DNA from: Schizochytrium sp. CCTCC M209059
Taxonomy: Eukaryota; Sar; Bigyra; Thraustochytrida; Thraustochytriidae
Length of the DNA stretch: 64,000 bases
Direction: 5' to 3'
Assembly: GCA_000818945.1 (NCBI GenBank)
Contig: KN805376.1
Location: forward strand, 565,385-629,384
Shown one piece after another: positions 18,712-26,926 of the stretch. The notes under the pieces were generated by a model, which saw only the letters and a program-made list of their open reading frames with translations, did no database searches and was not told where the DNA came from. How positions within the stretch are numbered: position 1 is the stretch's first letter; the number at the start of each line of letters is the position of its first letter. The position numbers and the translations under genes were made by a program.

Positions 18712-19055
18712 GATCGGACGCGCGCGCGGACTCCGCGGCGTCGGCAGCGGCGGAAAACCGCGCGCAGCGGCAGGTTTTCCGGTCTGGGCGGGAAAAGATC
18801 GACGACGGGGCCGTGAAAGATGGCGACGGCTGCTCTCTCTTCAAGTGCGGTGCGCTGGGCAACCCGAGCAAGCTGCGCGAGCAGAACAGAACTCTGAGCT
18901 CGCGACCGACTCGGGCGCGGACGCGGAGCCCGAGCGCGCGCCGACGCGTGCGTGCGGGCGAGAGGGCGAGAGGGCGCCGGCGGCTGCCCGGTGTCTGCAC
19001 AGCGCAGGGCGAAGTTTCGGGGTCGCAGAGGTGATCTTTGAGCGCGTACGCGAGC

Positions 19056-19781
19056 ATGGACGACATGGGCGAGACCGCCGGCGGCGACGGCTGCCTTGCG
19101 CGCGCGGGCCAGGCAATGTCGCGAGCAGCGTACTCGTGCGGGGACGTGGTGGTCCTCGCGCTCTCGTACGCGCTCGAGGCGGTAGACAGAATTCGCGGGG
19201 GGTCAGGCGAAGGTGCCACTACGACGGGCGCTGGAGCTGCGGGCACCGAGATGCACGCCGTGCAGAAATCTGTGGTCCTTGACCCCACGCAACACGGCGA
19301 CAACGTCGAGGTATCCAGGTACTGTGCCTCTGGAAATGGTGCTGCGCTCGGCAATGTTGACGTTGACCAAGAATCAGCATACTGGGAGGTTGAGGTTGTC
19401 ACGCCCGGTCGTTTCTGCGTCGGCGTGGCACAACCCTGTCCTCACGAAAAGGACCGCTCTGCGCGCTTCAATCGTCAGCTCGGCGACGGTCAGACAAGCT
19501 GGGCCTTGCCGTCGACAAAATTCGACGTCCAGGCAAAGGATACCATCGGTGTCTACCTGGACCAGCGAGATGTGAGGACGCTCAGATTCAGCCTGAATGG
19601 CGAAATGCTGCCTGAAGAGTCCACCTCTGTACGAGGCATGCGAGGCGACTTGCGCGCGGCCATTTCCGTGGAACAAGGTACCATTTTGAAATTGCGATTC
19701 GATGAAAACAGTTTCCGTCACCGGCCAGCTGGCTCTGTCAAGCGCTTCCATGCCATCATTCCAGCACGATCTGTCATTTAG
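19056..19781 (+). CDS. SPRY-domain protein
   Basis: This is an intronless 241-residue protein. Residues about 75-225 have the SPRY/B30.2 pattern: LDPTQHGDNVEVSRYC, then AYWEVEVVTPGRFCVGVAQ, DGQTSWALPSTKF, DTIGVYLDQRDVRTLRFSLNGE and a final strand TILKLRFDENSF. SPRY domains are beta-sandwich protein-interaction modules, so an adaptor role is likely. The N-terminal 70 residues include a short hydrophobic helix (DVVVLALSYALEAVDRI) and a Gly/Thr-rich linker. No RING or other partner domain was seen. Upstream in-frame TTG is not a likely start; the ATG at 19056 was used, with another ATG three codons later. Confidence 0.75.
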   Translation: MDDMGETAGGDGCLARAGQAMSRAAYSCGDVVVLALSYALEAVDRIRGGSGEGATTTGAGAAGTEMHAVQKSVVLDPTQHGDNVEVSRYCASGNGAALGNVDVDQESAYWEVEVVTPGRFCVGVAQPCPHEKDRSARFNRQLGDGQTSWALPSTKFDVQAKDTIGVYLDQRDVRTLRFSLNGEMLPEESTSVRGMRGDLRAAISVEQGTILKLRFDENSFRHRPAGSVKRFHAIIPARSVI

Positions 19782-20063
19782 AAAAAAAGCAAAGCTTTCT
19801 TGCTGCTTCTCTCTATTTCTCTTCCTTTTTTCGTCTTTCAAAAGAGAGACACCCACCAAAAAGAAGTTGAATGTAGGATAAGAATCAAATCAATTGTCAA
19901 ATTCTATCATACTCTCGCCTGTTTCGGAACCAATTTTTGCTTTGGAAAGCGTAAAGTCGATTGCATTGTCTCTGGACCTTTCATCACGCACTCACGTCAA
20001 GAAAATCTTATTCTTATGCGCGGATTAATCCCCTGGCTTGGTCTTCATTTCAACTTTCTTTCA

Positions 20064-21416
20064 TCAAATATGCCGAGAGGATCTCGTTGCTCGACGCCTT
20101 CTTCGCGGTTCGTCAGAGTCACCAGACAATTTCTTCCACGTTTGCTCTGACAATTCTTTCATCCCCCCCTGCCGAGCAAGAGCACCTTTTAATGTGCTTG
20201 CGAAGTCGCAGGTTTCGGATGTTTTGGACGTTGACGTGTCGCCGAGACGCTCAAGGACCCGTCGGCGCCGCGTTGGCGTCAGGGGAATCACCATTCCGGA
20301 ATACGACGATCCACCCGGCATGGTCATGGCTGGTAAAAGCACAATTGGGTTTTCGACATCGTCGACAGGATCTGGGTCCAAGATGCCTGTATGTCGAAGT
20401 TCACCAAAGTGAAGCACTACGGGAATAAAGACACGAACACTTGACTTGGCAACAAGAAGTGTCGTTGCCTTTACGATCGCGGGATACCCAAGAAAAGCAA
20501 ACGCATGCGTCGTTGGACCAAGCGATGTGAGAGTCAATACGTTCTCGTGGAAGAAGCAAGTCGGCGCGCGCTGCAAGCTTGATGTGGCTTCGACACGATG
20601 TAAAAGTCGCTGCGCATGGAGACTGTTGAGCACTTGCATTGGATCCACATCAAAGCCCACGCTTGCGCGAATCGGAAGGCACGCAAAGTAAAAAGCAGGT
20701 CGGCCCGTTCCTGATCCAATGTCGCAAAAGACGCTCGTCTTTTTTAATTGATACGCAGCGTTCAGAGCTGGTGGCACATCGGCAGATTCAGAACTCACAA
20801 ACACACGGGCACCTTTGATGATCTCGCCACGAAGAAAACGAGCAAGCCGCTCAAAACAGCTTGGTCGTAATGTACCAGTAATGCCGCCGTATTCCTCGTT
20901 GATTCCAAAGGCTTCGCGCTCTCGCATCGTATAGATTGGTGACACGTGTTCATGCAAAGAGCTGACCTTGCGATTAACTATACTGAATTCTCGGAGCAGC
21001 ACGCTGGGGACCGTGCGAACACTGCCTTGGGAGTTGCCCGTATCCTGCGACATGTCAGAGGATATCGCCGCGACCTCGTCGGACGCAATCGTCGCGGTTT
21101 CTTGGGACAGATCCTGGGATGAGAGCGAGCTCTTCGAGGATGCTGACGCTACTTCTCCGAGACACTTCTTGAGCAATACATCCGTTGCAAGCGAGCCTTT
21201 TCTGCTTCGTGTTCTACGCAATGAAGAAGGTCCTGGTGCAAGCTCGTCTTGCCTAACCTCCGGGTCGACCGTGCTCTCGTAAGGGAGCCCATGAACTCCT
21301 CCATTCTCGTTTGCCTTCTTTCCTCGCGCAACACGCTTCGCTCGACGTTTCAAGGAGACCTCCGAAGACGCAGAATCTCGCTGTCTTCTCCTTGTTTGCG
21401 GTACGTCAAGTTGCAT
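20064..21416 (-). CDS. DOT1-like SAM-dependent methyltransferase
   Basis: This is an intronless 450-residue protein. The N-terminal 150 residues are basic and Ser-rich (RRRQRDSASSEV, KRRAKRVARGKKA, SSKSSLSSQDLSQ), likely disordered and nuclear. The catalytic half begins with EEYGGITGTLRPSCFERLARFL, reminiscent of the DOT1 'YGE-T' helix. It continues with motif I FCDIGSGTGRPAFYFACL, motif II SVGFDVDPMQVLNSLHAQRLL and a motif like FHENVLTLTSLGPTTHAFAF. This order matches DOT1 (H3K79 methyltransferase) enzymes better than other class I methyltransferases, but substrate specificity cannot be read from sequence. The C-terminus is again Arg-rich (PRRRRRATRSSRH), consistent with chromatin or nucleic-acid contact. 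The upstream GTG was rejected in favour of the ATG at 21416. Confidence 0.6.
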   Translation of the reverse strand: MQLDVPQTRRRQRDSASSEVSLKRRAKRVARGKKANENGGVHGLPYESTVDPEVRQDELAPGPSSLRRTRSRKGSLATDVLLKKCLGEVASASSKSSLSSQDLSQETATIASDEVAAISSDMSQDTGNSQGSVRTVPSVLLREFSIVNRKVSSLHEHVSPIYTMREREAFGINEEYGGITGTLRPSCFERLARFLRGEIIKGARVFVSSESADVPPALNAAYQLKKTSVFCDIGSGTGRPAFYFACLPIRASVGFDVDPMQVLNSLHAQRLLHRVEATSSLQRAPTCFFHENVLTLTSLGPTTHAFAFLGYPAIVKATTLLVAKSSVRVFIPVVLHFGELRHTGILDPDPVDDVENPIVLLPAMTMPGGSSYSGMVIPLTPTRRRRVLERLGDTSTSKTSETCDFASTLKGALARQGGMKELSEQTWKKLSGDSDEPRRRRRATRSSRHI

Positions 21417-21890
21417 TGTCACCTCTAGCTAGACTCACGTTTGCTCACGCGTCGCCATCCCGCTGCTCTCGCCGGCGGTTTGCAAAAGTGACCAGGGCGT
21501 GCGTGCCCGTCAATGAGGGAAAAAAAAAGAAAAAAAAGAGGTTTATCGGGAACCTTAAAATACGATTTTGGGGGCCAAACCGAGCCGTTGAGTCTCCTAC
21601 TCATGACTCATGGCTGAGCCGAGCGAGGGCCCTTAGAGATTATCTATATATATACGTATACGTTCTTGAGCATGCACCACGAAGCTGGGCTAGCGCCAAG
21701 TGGGGCAGACTTTGGGCTAGGCTGCAGACCGCAACGCCACGTTGAACGACGAAGTGTAGCGCGCGCGCGGCGTCTCGGGCATTCGAAGCATTGCGCGCGA
21801 AAATGCCTGAAGGTAGGTGGTTTTCATCTTGCGAACGCCGCGATGAAGCAAAGAGCAAAGGGAACCTATGTCTAACGGAGAGACGCATGC
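21417..21890. other. Divergent promoter region
   Basis: This lies between the DOT1-like gene (minus) and B9D2 (plus). It contains an A-rich tract at 21519-21538, an AT repeat tatatatatacgtatacg at about 21645-21662 (a TATA-like candidate), CAAGTGG at 21703-21709, and GGTGGTTTTC at about 21814. Confidence 0.4.
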
Positions 21891-22554
21891 ATGATCTGCT
21901 CAGTTCACGTGATTGGAGAGATTGCAGGCGCTACCGACTTTGAGAAGACGAACCTCTTTGGCAAGTTTTCTTTTGTAACAGGGAATGATAAGTGGACGCA
22001 GCTCGATGGAACCTTTGCGGGACAAACGCAATTGAGTGAAGCAGAAGCCTTTCAGCCTGACCTTGTTGCCTGGAATCATCCTCTTGACATGCACTTTGCC
22101 ACCACGACGCTTGACGGTTGGCCAAAGTTTTGCATCGAAGTTTGGCACGAAGACAGATACGGTCGCAATGAGCTTGGTACGTTAGCTTGACCCTTTTATT
22201 CTCTTGCACTGATTCATTCATTTTTAAAGAACTAACTCCCGATCGTCTCGCGTTCGAATCATGTACGCAAACATAGCTGGCTATGGTGTGACGTATGTAC
22301 CTACAAGCCCTGGCGAGCACGAGTTGGAATGCGTGATTTGGAAACCTCAGGGATCATTATCTGAACGCATTTTCAACTACTTTTTCGATACCACTTCGCA
22401 TCTCGACCATACGGACGTGGCATTCAAAACGGGAGATCGGTTCGATCTTATCACGGAGTCTGTGGGGAGCGTGCATCTGCGCATCGAAGTTCTACAGCGT
22501 GGATTTCGCAATCGCGGTGTAGAGTTCAAGAGTCCACCGGGTGCGCTCGCCTGA
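21891..22554 (+). CDS. B9D2: B9 domain-containing protein 2 (ciliary transition zone)
   Basis: The exons are 21891-22176 and 22277-22554, with a 100-base GT-AG intron splitting an Ala codon; the product is 187 residues (animal B9D2 is about 175). The whole protein is a B9/C2-type domain: VHVIGEIAGATDF, GQTQLSEAE, DLVAWNHPLDMHFATTTLDGWPKF, EVWHEDRYGRNELAGYG, VPTSPGEHEL and a final VHLRIEVLQRGFRNRGVEF. B9D2 works with B9D1 and MKS1 in the MKS module of the ciliary transition zone, gating entry of membrane proteins. Its presence implies the organism builds a flagellum at some life stage. An out-of-frame ATG lies four bases upstream of the chosen start. Confidence 0.93.
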
Positions 22555-22582
22555 TGGAGATGGAAAGAAGCTTTTGATTTTA

Positions 22583-23872
22583 TTACATGATGCAGCAGGA
22601 ATTCCGAGATTGCGATATAGATTCGCGACGCGGCGCCTCTTTGATGGAGCTCACGATTCGTGAAGAAGGCACGCTTTCCGTTTCAGCCACCGGAAAAGAA
22701 TTATCGTCGCAAGTCCGGGTGTCCGGCACAAGCGCCTGAGCTTTATTGTCATACTCATCTGCTGTGTACTCTACACTTTCCCAGTGCGGTCGCAGATACT
22801 TTACGGTCTTCTTCAATTGTCGATTTTCCTGGCGAAGTTTATAGAGGCTAGCGTCAAGGGCTGAAATGGTCTCGTCCTTGCGCTGTATTTGCAAAGCGAG
22901 AAATCGAGAACGTCTCTGTTCGCGTTCCAAACGTTTGCGCAGCATTCGCTCACTGTCACTTTCGTTCTGATCCTCTGGAATCAGAAAATTGGCGTCTGTG
23001 GGGCTCGATCCTGTTCTTTGGCGTTCGCTACAGTCGGTCTTCGACTCCTCGCTGGTCAGAGGCGCAGCAGGCGGTGGCAGCGAAAAAGCGTCCACGTCCC
23101 CAAGAAGAGCGGGTCTTACGGCAACGACCTGCGTATTAACATGAGCAGACGCGGGCGACCAAGAAAAGGCGAGCCTCACCTCAAAGCGAATGGCTCGATC
23201 TCCGTCCACGCAAAAGTATCTGCCAGATGTGGGCAGAGACTCGGGTTGTGTTGGAATTTCGATACGCCCAACCAACGAGAGTTCGCGAACTTCCTCGATA
23301 AAGACTTCGAGGACGTTGCCGAGCTCGACGCCAGGAATTGTGAAAGTCTGCGAAATCAAATATCCACCGCCTTGTTTATCAATGCCCGATGCGCGCGTTT
23401 TTTGCTTTTCCTCATAGTCCCCGGCGCGTGCACGCGTAAAGAAACCAACGAGACGCAACGCTCGCGTGGGCGACAGTTGCTGTTCTCTCGCAGCCGATGC
23501 GCGAAAGGGAGTAATCATTTCTATTTTCATTTGCATATCATCGAAGTCGTGGCAAACGCGTACGACAATCTGTGCCGTGCCGAGGACCTGATTGCCGCCG
23601 CGTACAAGGTCAACGCTTTCGCTGCGCTCGTCGCCGCCGATTTCCAATCCTTTGAGATGGATCTTGCCGCGAGCTGCCTTGCTTGCCGTCATTTGCGTGC
23701 GTTCTTCGGCGCGCACGCGCAAGTAGTGTTCCCTTTGGTGCGCATCGACCTCGCAATAAACAGGGCGCCCAATTCGCGGTTGAACTTGATTGCCGTCCCG
23801 TGTTTCGATCAAGAGAAATGGGTCCGTGAGTCCTGGCGCATCGAGAGATGTCACCACGCACTTGACGAGCAT
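22583..23872 (-). CDS. Coiled-coil protein with possible C2-like domain and CaaX terminus
   Basis: This is a 429-residue protein that I do not recognise. The N-terminal half has beta-rich segments (MLVKCVVTSLDAPGLTDPF, LGTAQIVVRVCHDF, FIEEVRELSLVGRIEIP) compatible with a C2-like sandwich, but without a clear set of Ca2+-binding aspartates. A Ser/Glu-rich linker leads to a coiled coil at about 305-360 (RMLRKRLEREQRRSRFLALQ, LRQENRQLKKTVKYL). The protein ends in SCCIM: CCIM fits a CaaX box with X=Met, the type preferred by farnesyltransferase, and the adjacent Cys could be palmitoylated. Lipid anchoring at a membrane is therefore likely. The gene stops 28 bases from the convergent B9D2 gene. 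Confidence 0.65.
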   Translation of the reverse strand: MLVKCVVTSLDAPGLTDPFLLIETRDGNQVQPRIGRPVYCEVDAHQREHYLRVRAEERTQMTASKAARGKIHLKGLEIGGDERSESVDLVRGGNQVLGTAQIVVRVCHDFDDMQMKIEMITPFRASAAREQQLSPTRALRLVGFFTRARAGDYEEKQKTRASGIDKQGGGYLISQTFTIPGVELGNVLEVFIEEVRELSLVGRIEIPTQPESLPTSGRYFCVDGDRAIRFEVRLAFSWSPASAHVNTQVVAVRPALLGDVDAFSLPPPAAPLTSEESKTDCSERQRTGSSPTDANFLIPEDQNESDSERMLRKRLEREQRRSRFLALQIQRKDETISALDASLYKLRQENRQLKKTVKYLRPHWESVEYTADEYDNKAQALVPDTRTCDDNSFPVAETESVPSSRIVSSIKEAPRRESISQSRNSCCIM

Positions 23873-24120
23873 GGTGGTCAGCTCCGGGCGCGTCTCATTC
23901 GAATATCTCTACGCGCCAATAACGACAACAAAAACGCGCAAACGATGAGGACGAGCTATGCAGCAACACCAGCACCTGTCCTTTCAACACACATGCGCAC
24001 CCGCGCGCACACACAAAATAGAAAAGGGACCGTTGAGGAGGACAAAGTCCAAGTGTCCCTTTGATGCAATCCTTCTGGTCCACATCAGTCTGGCTAGCTC
24101 GACGCTAAGCCATCTAGACG

Positions 24121-26346
24121 TTAGAGCTCAACGTCGGCGGCGTCGGCGGCGCCTGTATTGTCCGCACGGTGTGCACTGCCAGCCGCGTCAGAAGTGTCGT
24201 CATCGGCAAAGGGATTGAAGCTGTTCGTTTCAGAACTTTTCTTTTGTGCGGCGAGAAGCTGTGCTTTGAAACGATTGATTTCCATCTCCTGTTCCTGCTC
24301 CACGTCTTGCAAACGCATCATCTCTGAGGTCAGATTCTGCAATTGAGCGTCGTAGCTTGACTTGGTGTGACGCATCTCGTCTTCCCACGTGCGTCGTGCT
24401 TCGGCGAGCTCAGCAGCAAATCGCTTCTGGGTTGCCTCGTGAGCAGCTCGCTCCGATGCAAGTGCTTTGGCCTGTTCTGCAGCTTCAAGGTATTTTTGGT
24501 AAATCGCCGTGGCTTTAGCGTCAGCATTGTGGACTTGCTCCTCGAGATCCCGAATCGTCTTTTGCGTCGTCTCCACCCAGGTCCCTTGCGCGTCGAGCTT
24601 GTGCTGCGCAATGATCTCGCCCAGATTTGTGGAAAGATCTCCACGTGCCTGATCGACTACGACAATCTCGTACAAACCTTGTTGCTGCTCAGGATTGACA
24701 GTTTTGCTTGCTTTGCCCTGGGAAACCGCCACTGTTTGCTCCGTTTGATCTCTAGTCGACTCGGTCTGCTCCAAAGGATCAGTGTCAGATGGACTTGTGC
24801 TTTGGGGAGACAAATGTCGAACTTGGGCTCCTGCGTCTCGAAAATGCTCGAGCAACTTCTCCTTTCTAGTGAGCTCTGCGCGAGCGACCTGGTACTGTGC
24901 CTCAAGCTTGGCCAAACGCTCATTCTGCATGGCACACTTTTGCGCCATTGCTTCAGAAACGCGACGCGAGCCAAATGCACCATCCGCCTGTTTGCGATTT
25001 TGCAAGGATGTCCAGAATGAAGCGGCTTGTGACACGTGCTTGGGAGGGTGATCAAGTGCTCTTGCGCGTACGAGCTGTTCTTGCAACAATTGCGCAGCCT
25101 CGCTCGCGACTGTCGCTCCACCATGCATAGCATCTCGCACAGACCGCACGAGATTGTTGGCCGGGGACTCTGACTCTTTTGAGGAATCGCAAGGACTCAC
25201 ATTGCCTGCGAGCACGATGGCGGCCTCGCTGAGAAGACGCACGCTTTCCTCCTCTGTAACGTGCGGCACACTCGATGCCTTGTGAGCAAGGCGTTCAAGT
25301 TTGGCCAGCACGGTGGCTACCTTTGTTTGTTGGAGAGCAGCAGAGGAGGACAACGCTGCGCTTGCGCGTGCCAAAGCTGCGCAGAGCTCCTGGACATCTT
25401 TGGCACGAAGCTGTGATCCATTGCCGAGCGTGGCAACAGCGCGTTGAACGGGCGCGCAGAGGCTGGAAACTGCGGTCGTCACCGTTGCAGGGGCTCCTTC
25501 TTGCTTGAGAGCTGCCAGGAGGGTGAGAACGATGGAGGAGGAGGTTTGCATTCGCGCGCGGAATCCAGCCGTTCGTTCGATGCGCATGCGGTTGCGTACC
25601 ACCAAGGCTGAGCGCAGGTCAAAGCGATTTGTCAGATCGTCATCCGAAGTGTCGTCAAAGGGAACTTTGAGAGCAAAGTGCGTTCGCATTGCGTCGAGGT
25701 CTTCCTCCCGAAGGCGCTCCAAACGATGCAGAGCACTTGCCTTGGCCTCGAGCTTGCGGCTGAGCTCTGCCGCGAGTCCTGACTTTGCATCAAGCTGCGT
25801 GCGAAGTTCTGTGGCCTGTCTGCGTGCAAAGTCGAGGTTGGCAACAGCAGCATCCATGCGCTCGCGGGCCTGCTCCGCGTCGTCGAGAGCCCTTGTTGTT
25901 TCTGCACGAAGTTTTTGGATCTCGTACTCGTGAGCGCGCTTTTGACGATGCATTTCGTCATGGACCTTGCCTGTATTTTTGATCTGCGAGGCAAGTTCCT
26001 CCTCCATGAGCTTGATCTGTGCACGGAGACGGTCGATCTCGACGGTCGATCCATCGGCCGAGGAGAGCAGGGTGTTGAACATGCTGCCGCCGGTGATATT
26101 GGCCGAGGTCACCTGCCTCTCGGCTGCAACCTCTTGCTTGAGCTGCGCTACGGCGGCCGCGAGTCGCGTCTTCTCTCCGGCCAGCGTATCCACGCGCTGG
26201 AGAAGGTCTCTTCGCTCGGCATCCCGGGCTTGCGCCTCCTTTTGCAGCTGCGCCACGGTCTCCTTTTCCGCGAGCAGAGCGCGCCGCAGCAGCAGCTTGT
26301 CACTGCGCAGCTTCTTCTCCGCGTCCATCGTCCCGCCGTTCTGCAT
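24121..26346 (-). CDS. PPP1R21: PPP1R21-like coiled-coil protein (FERRY complex)
   Basis: This is a 741-residue, mostly coiled-coil protein. Three landmarks match PPP1R21 (KLRAQ-motif protein, FERRY subunit Fy-2). The first is the start-proximal KLRSDKLLLRRALLAEKE, like the KLRAQ helix. The second is the motif KVPFDDT near residue 245 (KVPFNDT in animals), followed by an RMRIERTAGF-type helix. The third is the C-terminal TKSSYDAQLQNLTSEMMRLQ followed by EQEMEINRFK. In animals FERRY is an early-endosome Rab5 effector linking mRNAs to endosomes. The C-terminal tail has an NPF-containing acidic segment (NSFNPFADDD), a possible EH-domain ligand. The open frame continues 134 codons upstream through a Cys-rich tandem repeat. 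The ATG at 26346 was chosen because homology begins there. Confidence 0.7.
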   Translation of the reverse strand: MQNGGTMDAEKKLRSDKLLLRRALLAEKETVAQLQKEAQARDAERRDLLQRVDTLAGEKTRLAAAVAQLKQEVAAERQVTSANITGGSMFNTLLSSADGSTVEIDRLRAQIKLMEEELASQIKNTGKVHDEMHRQKRAHEYEIQKLRAETTRALDDAEQARERMDAAVANLDFARRQATELRTQLDAKSGLAAELSRKLEAKASALHRLERLREEDLDAMRTHFALKVPFDDTSDDDLTNRFDLRSALVVRNRMRIERTAGFRARMQTSSSIVLTLLAALKQEGAPATVTTAVSSLCAPVQRAVATLGNGSQLRAKDVQELCAALARASAALSSSAALQQTKVATVLAKLERLAHKASSVPHVTEEESVRLLSEAAIVLAGNVSPCDSSKESESPANNLVRSVRDAMHGGATVASEAAQLLQEQLVRARALDHPPKHVSQAASFWTSLQNRKQADGAFGSRRVSEAMAQKCAMQNERLAKLEAQYQVARAELTRKEKLLEHFRDAGAQVRHLSPQSTSPSDTDPLEQTESTRDQTEQTVAVSQGKASKTVNPEQQQGLYEIVVVDQARGDLSTNLGEIIAQHKLDAQGTWVETTQKTIRDLEEQVHNADAKATAIYQKYLEAAEQAKALASERAAHEATQKRFAAELAEARRTWEDEMRHTKSSYDAQLQNLTSEMMRLQDVEQEQEMEINRFKAQLLAAQKKSSETNSFNPFADDDTSDAAGSAHRADNTGAADAADVEL

Positions 26347-26926
26347 GGCGCCCAGCTGCGCTCGTTGTCGGTCCCCGTACACCTCGTGCGGGTCGAAGAT
26401 GTTTTGGTGGGGGTCTGGGTCTGTCTTCTCCTCATCAAGTGTCCGCAGAAGAGAAGAATTGGTCAAGCAACAGCAACAGCACCAGCACCAGGCCAAGGCA
26501 ACAGGAAAAGCCAAGATGCTGCGTACACGCAGAAGAGAAAAATTGGTCAAGCAACAGCAACAGCACCAGGTCGAGGCAACAGGAAAAGCCAAGATGCTGC
26601 GTGCACGCGAAGCTGGAGCAGGTGTCAATTTTCGGGCTAGCCTCGTAGCAGTCTCCAGGCCATGGTAAATGTAAAGCCGGCGAGGATGATCACGGTCATA
26701 GCCATGGCCGCTCACAGCACATCGTTCGCAAGGAATGGTTGGGTCCATTTGCGAAAACGTGTCGATCGAATAGCATATCGAACGAAATCAACGTCATCAT
26801 TGCAGCCAAGGTAAAAAGCATGGAAACAAATGTTGTGTAGGCCTATACGATACTGTATTTTTAAACTTATCAAGAACCAAACGAAGGTAATGATGAATGT
26901 AGGAGGCAAAGCTGCCGCTTTGCGGT
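26347..26926. other. Intergenic region with in-frame tandem repeat
   Basis: This lies between the PPP1R21-like start and the first ABC transporter stop, both on the minus strand. It holds a two-unit tandem repeat (26445-26606) and AT-rich 3' flank of the transporter. The minus-strand frame of the PPP1R21-like gene stays open to an ATG at 26748, so part of this could be coding or a 5' exon. Confidence 0.45.
26445..26606. repeat. Two-unit tandem repeat (84 and 78 bases)
   Basis: Unit 1 (26445-26528) and unit 2 (26529-26606) differ by a 6-base deletion and a few substitutions. Both lengths are multiples of three, so the minus-strand frame is preserved and would encode a Cys-run repeat (AWCWCCCCCLTN). 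A CAA/CAG-rich core lies in each unit. Confidence 0.85.

Larger units (their letters stand above)
18344..19055. other. Divergent promoter region
   Basis: This lies between the RhoGEF (minus) and SPRY (plus) genes. From left to right it holds an AT-rich island at 18468-18488 (a candidate core promoter for the minus gene), the palindrome AGGCCTGGGCCTAGG at 18497, a GCAAGTGG/CACGTG cluster, a 10-base periodic repeat, and two further GTTTTCC elements (about 18619 and 18773). Confidence 0.5.

Noticed and set aside
22240..22262. GTTCGAATC resembling a tRNA B box
   Set aside because: It lies inside the B9D2 intron with no cloverleaf arms around it.
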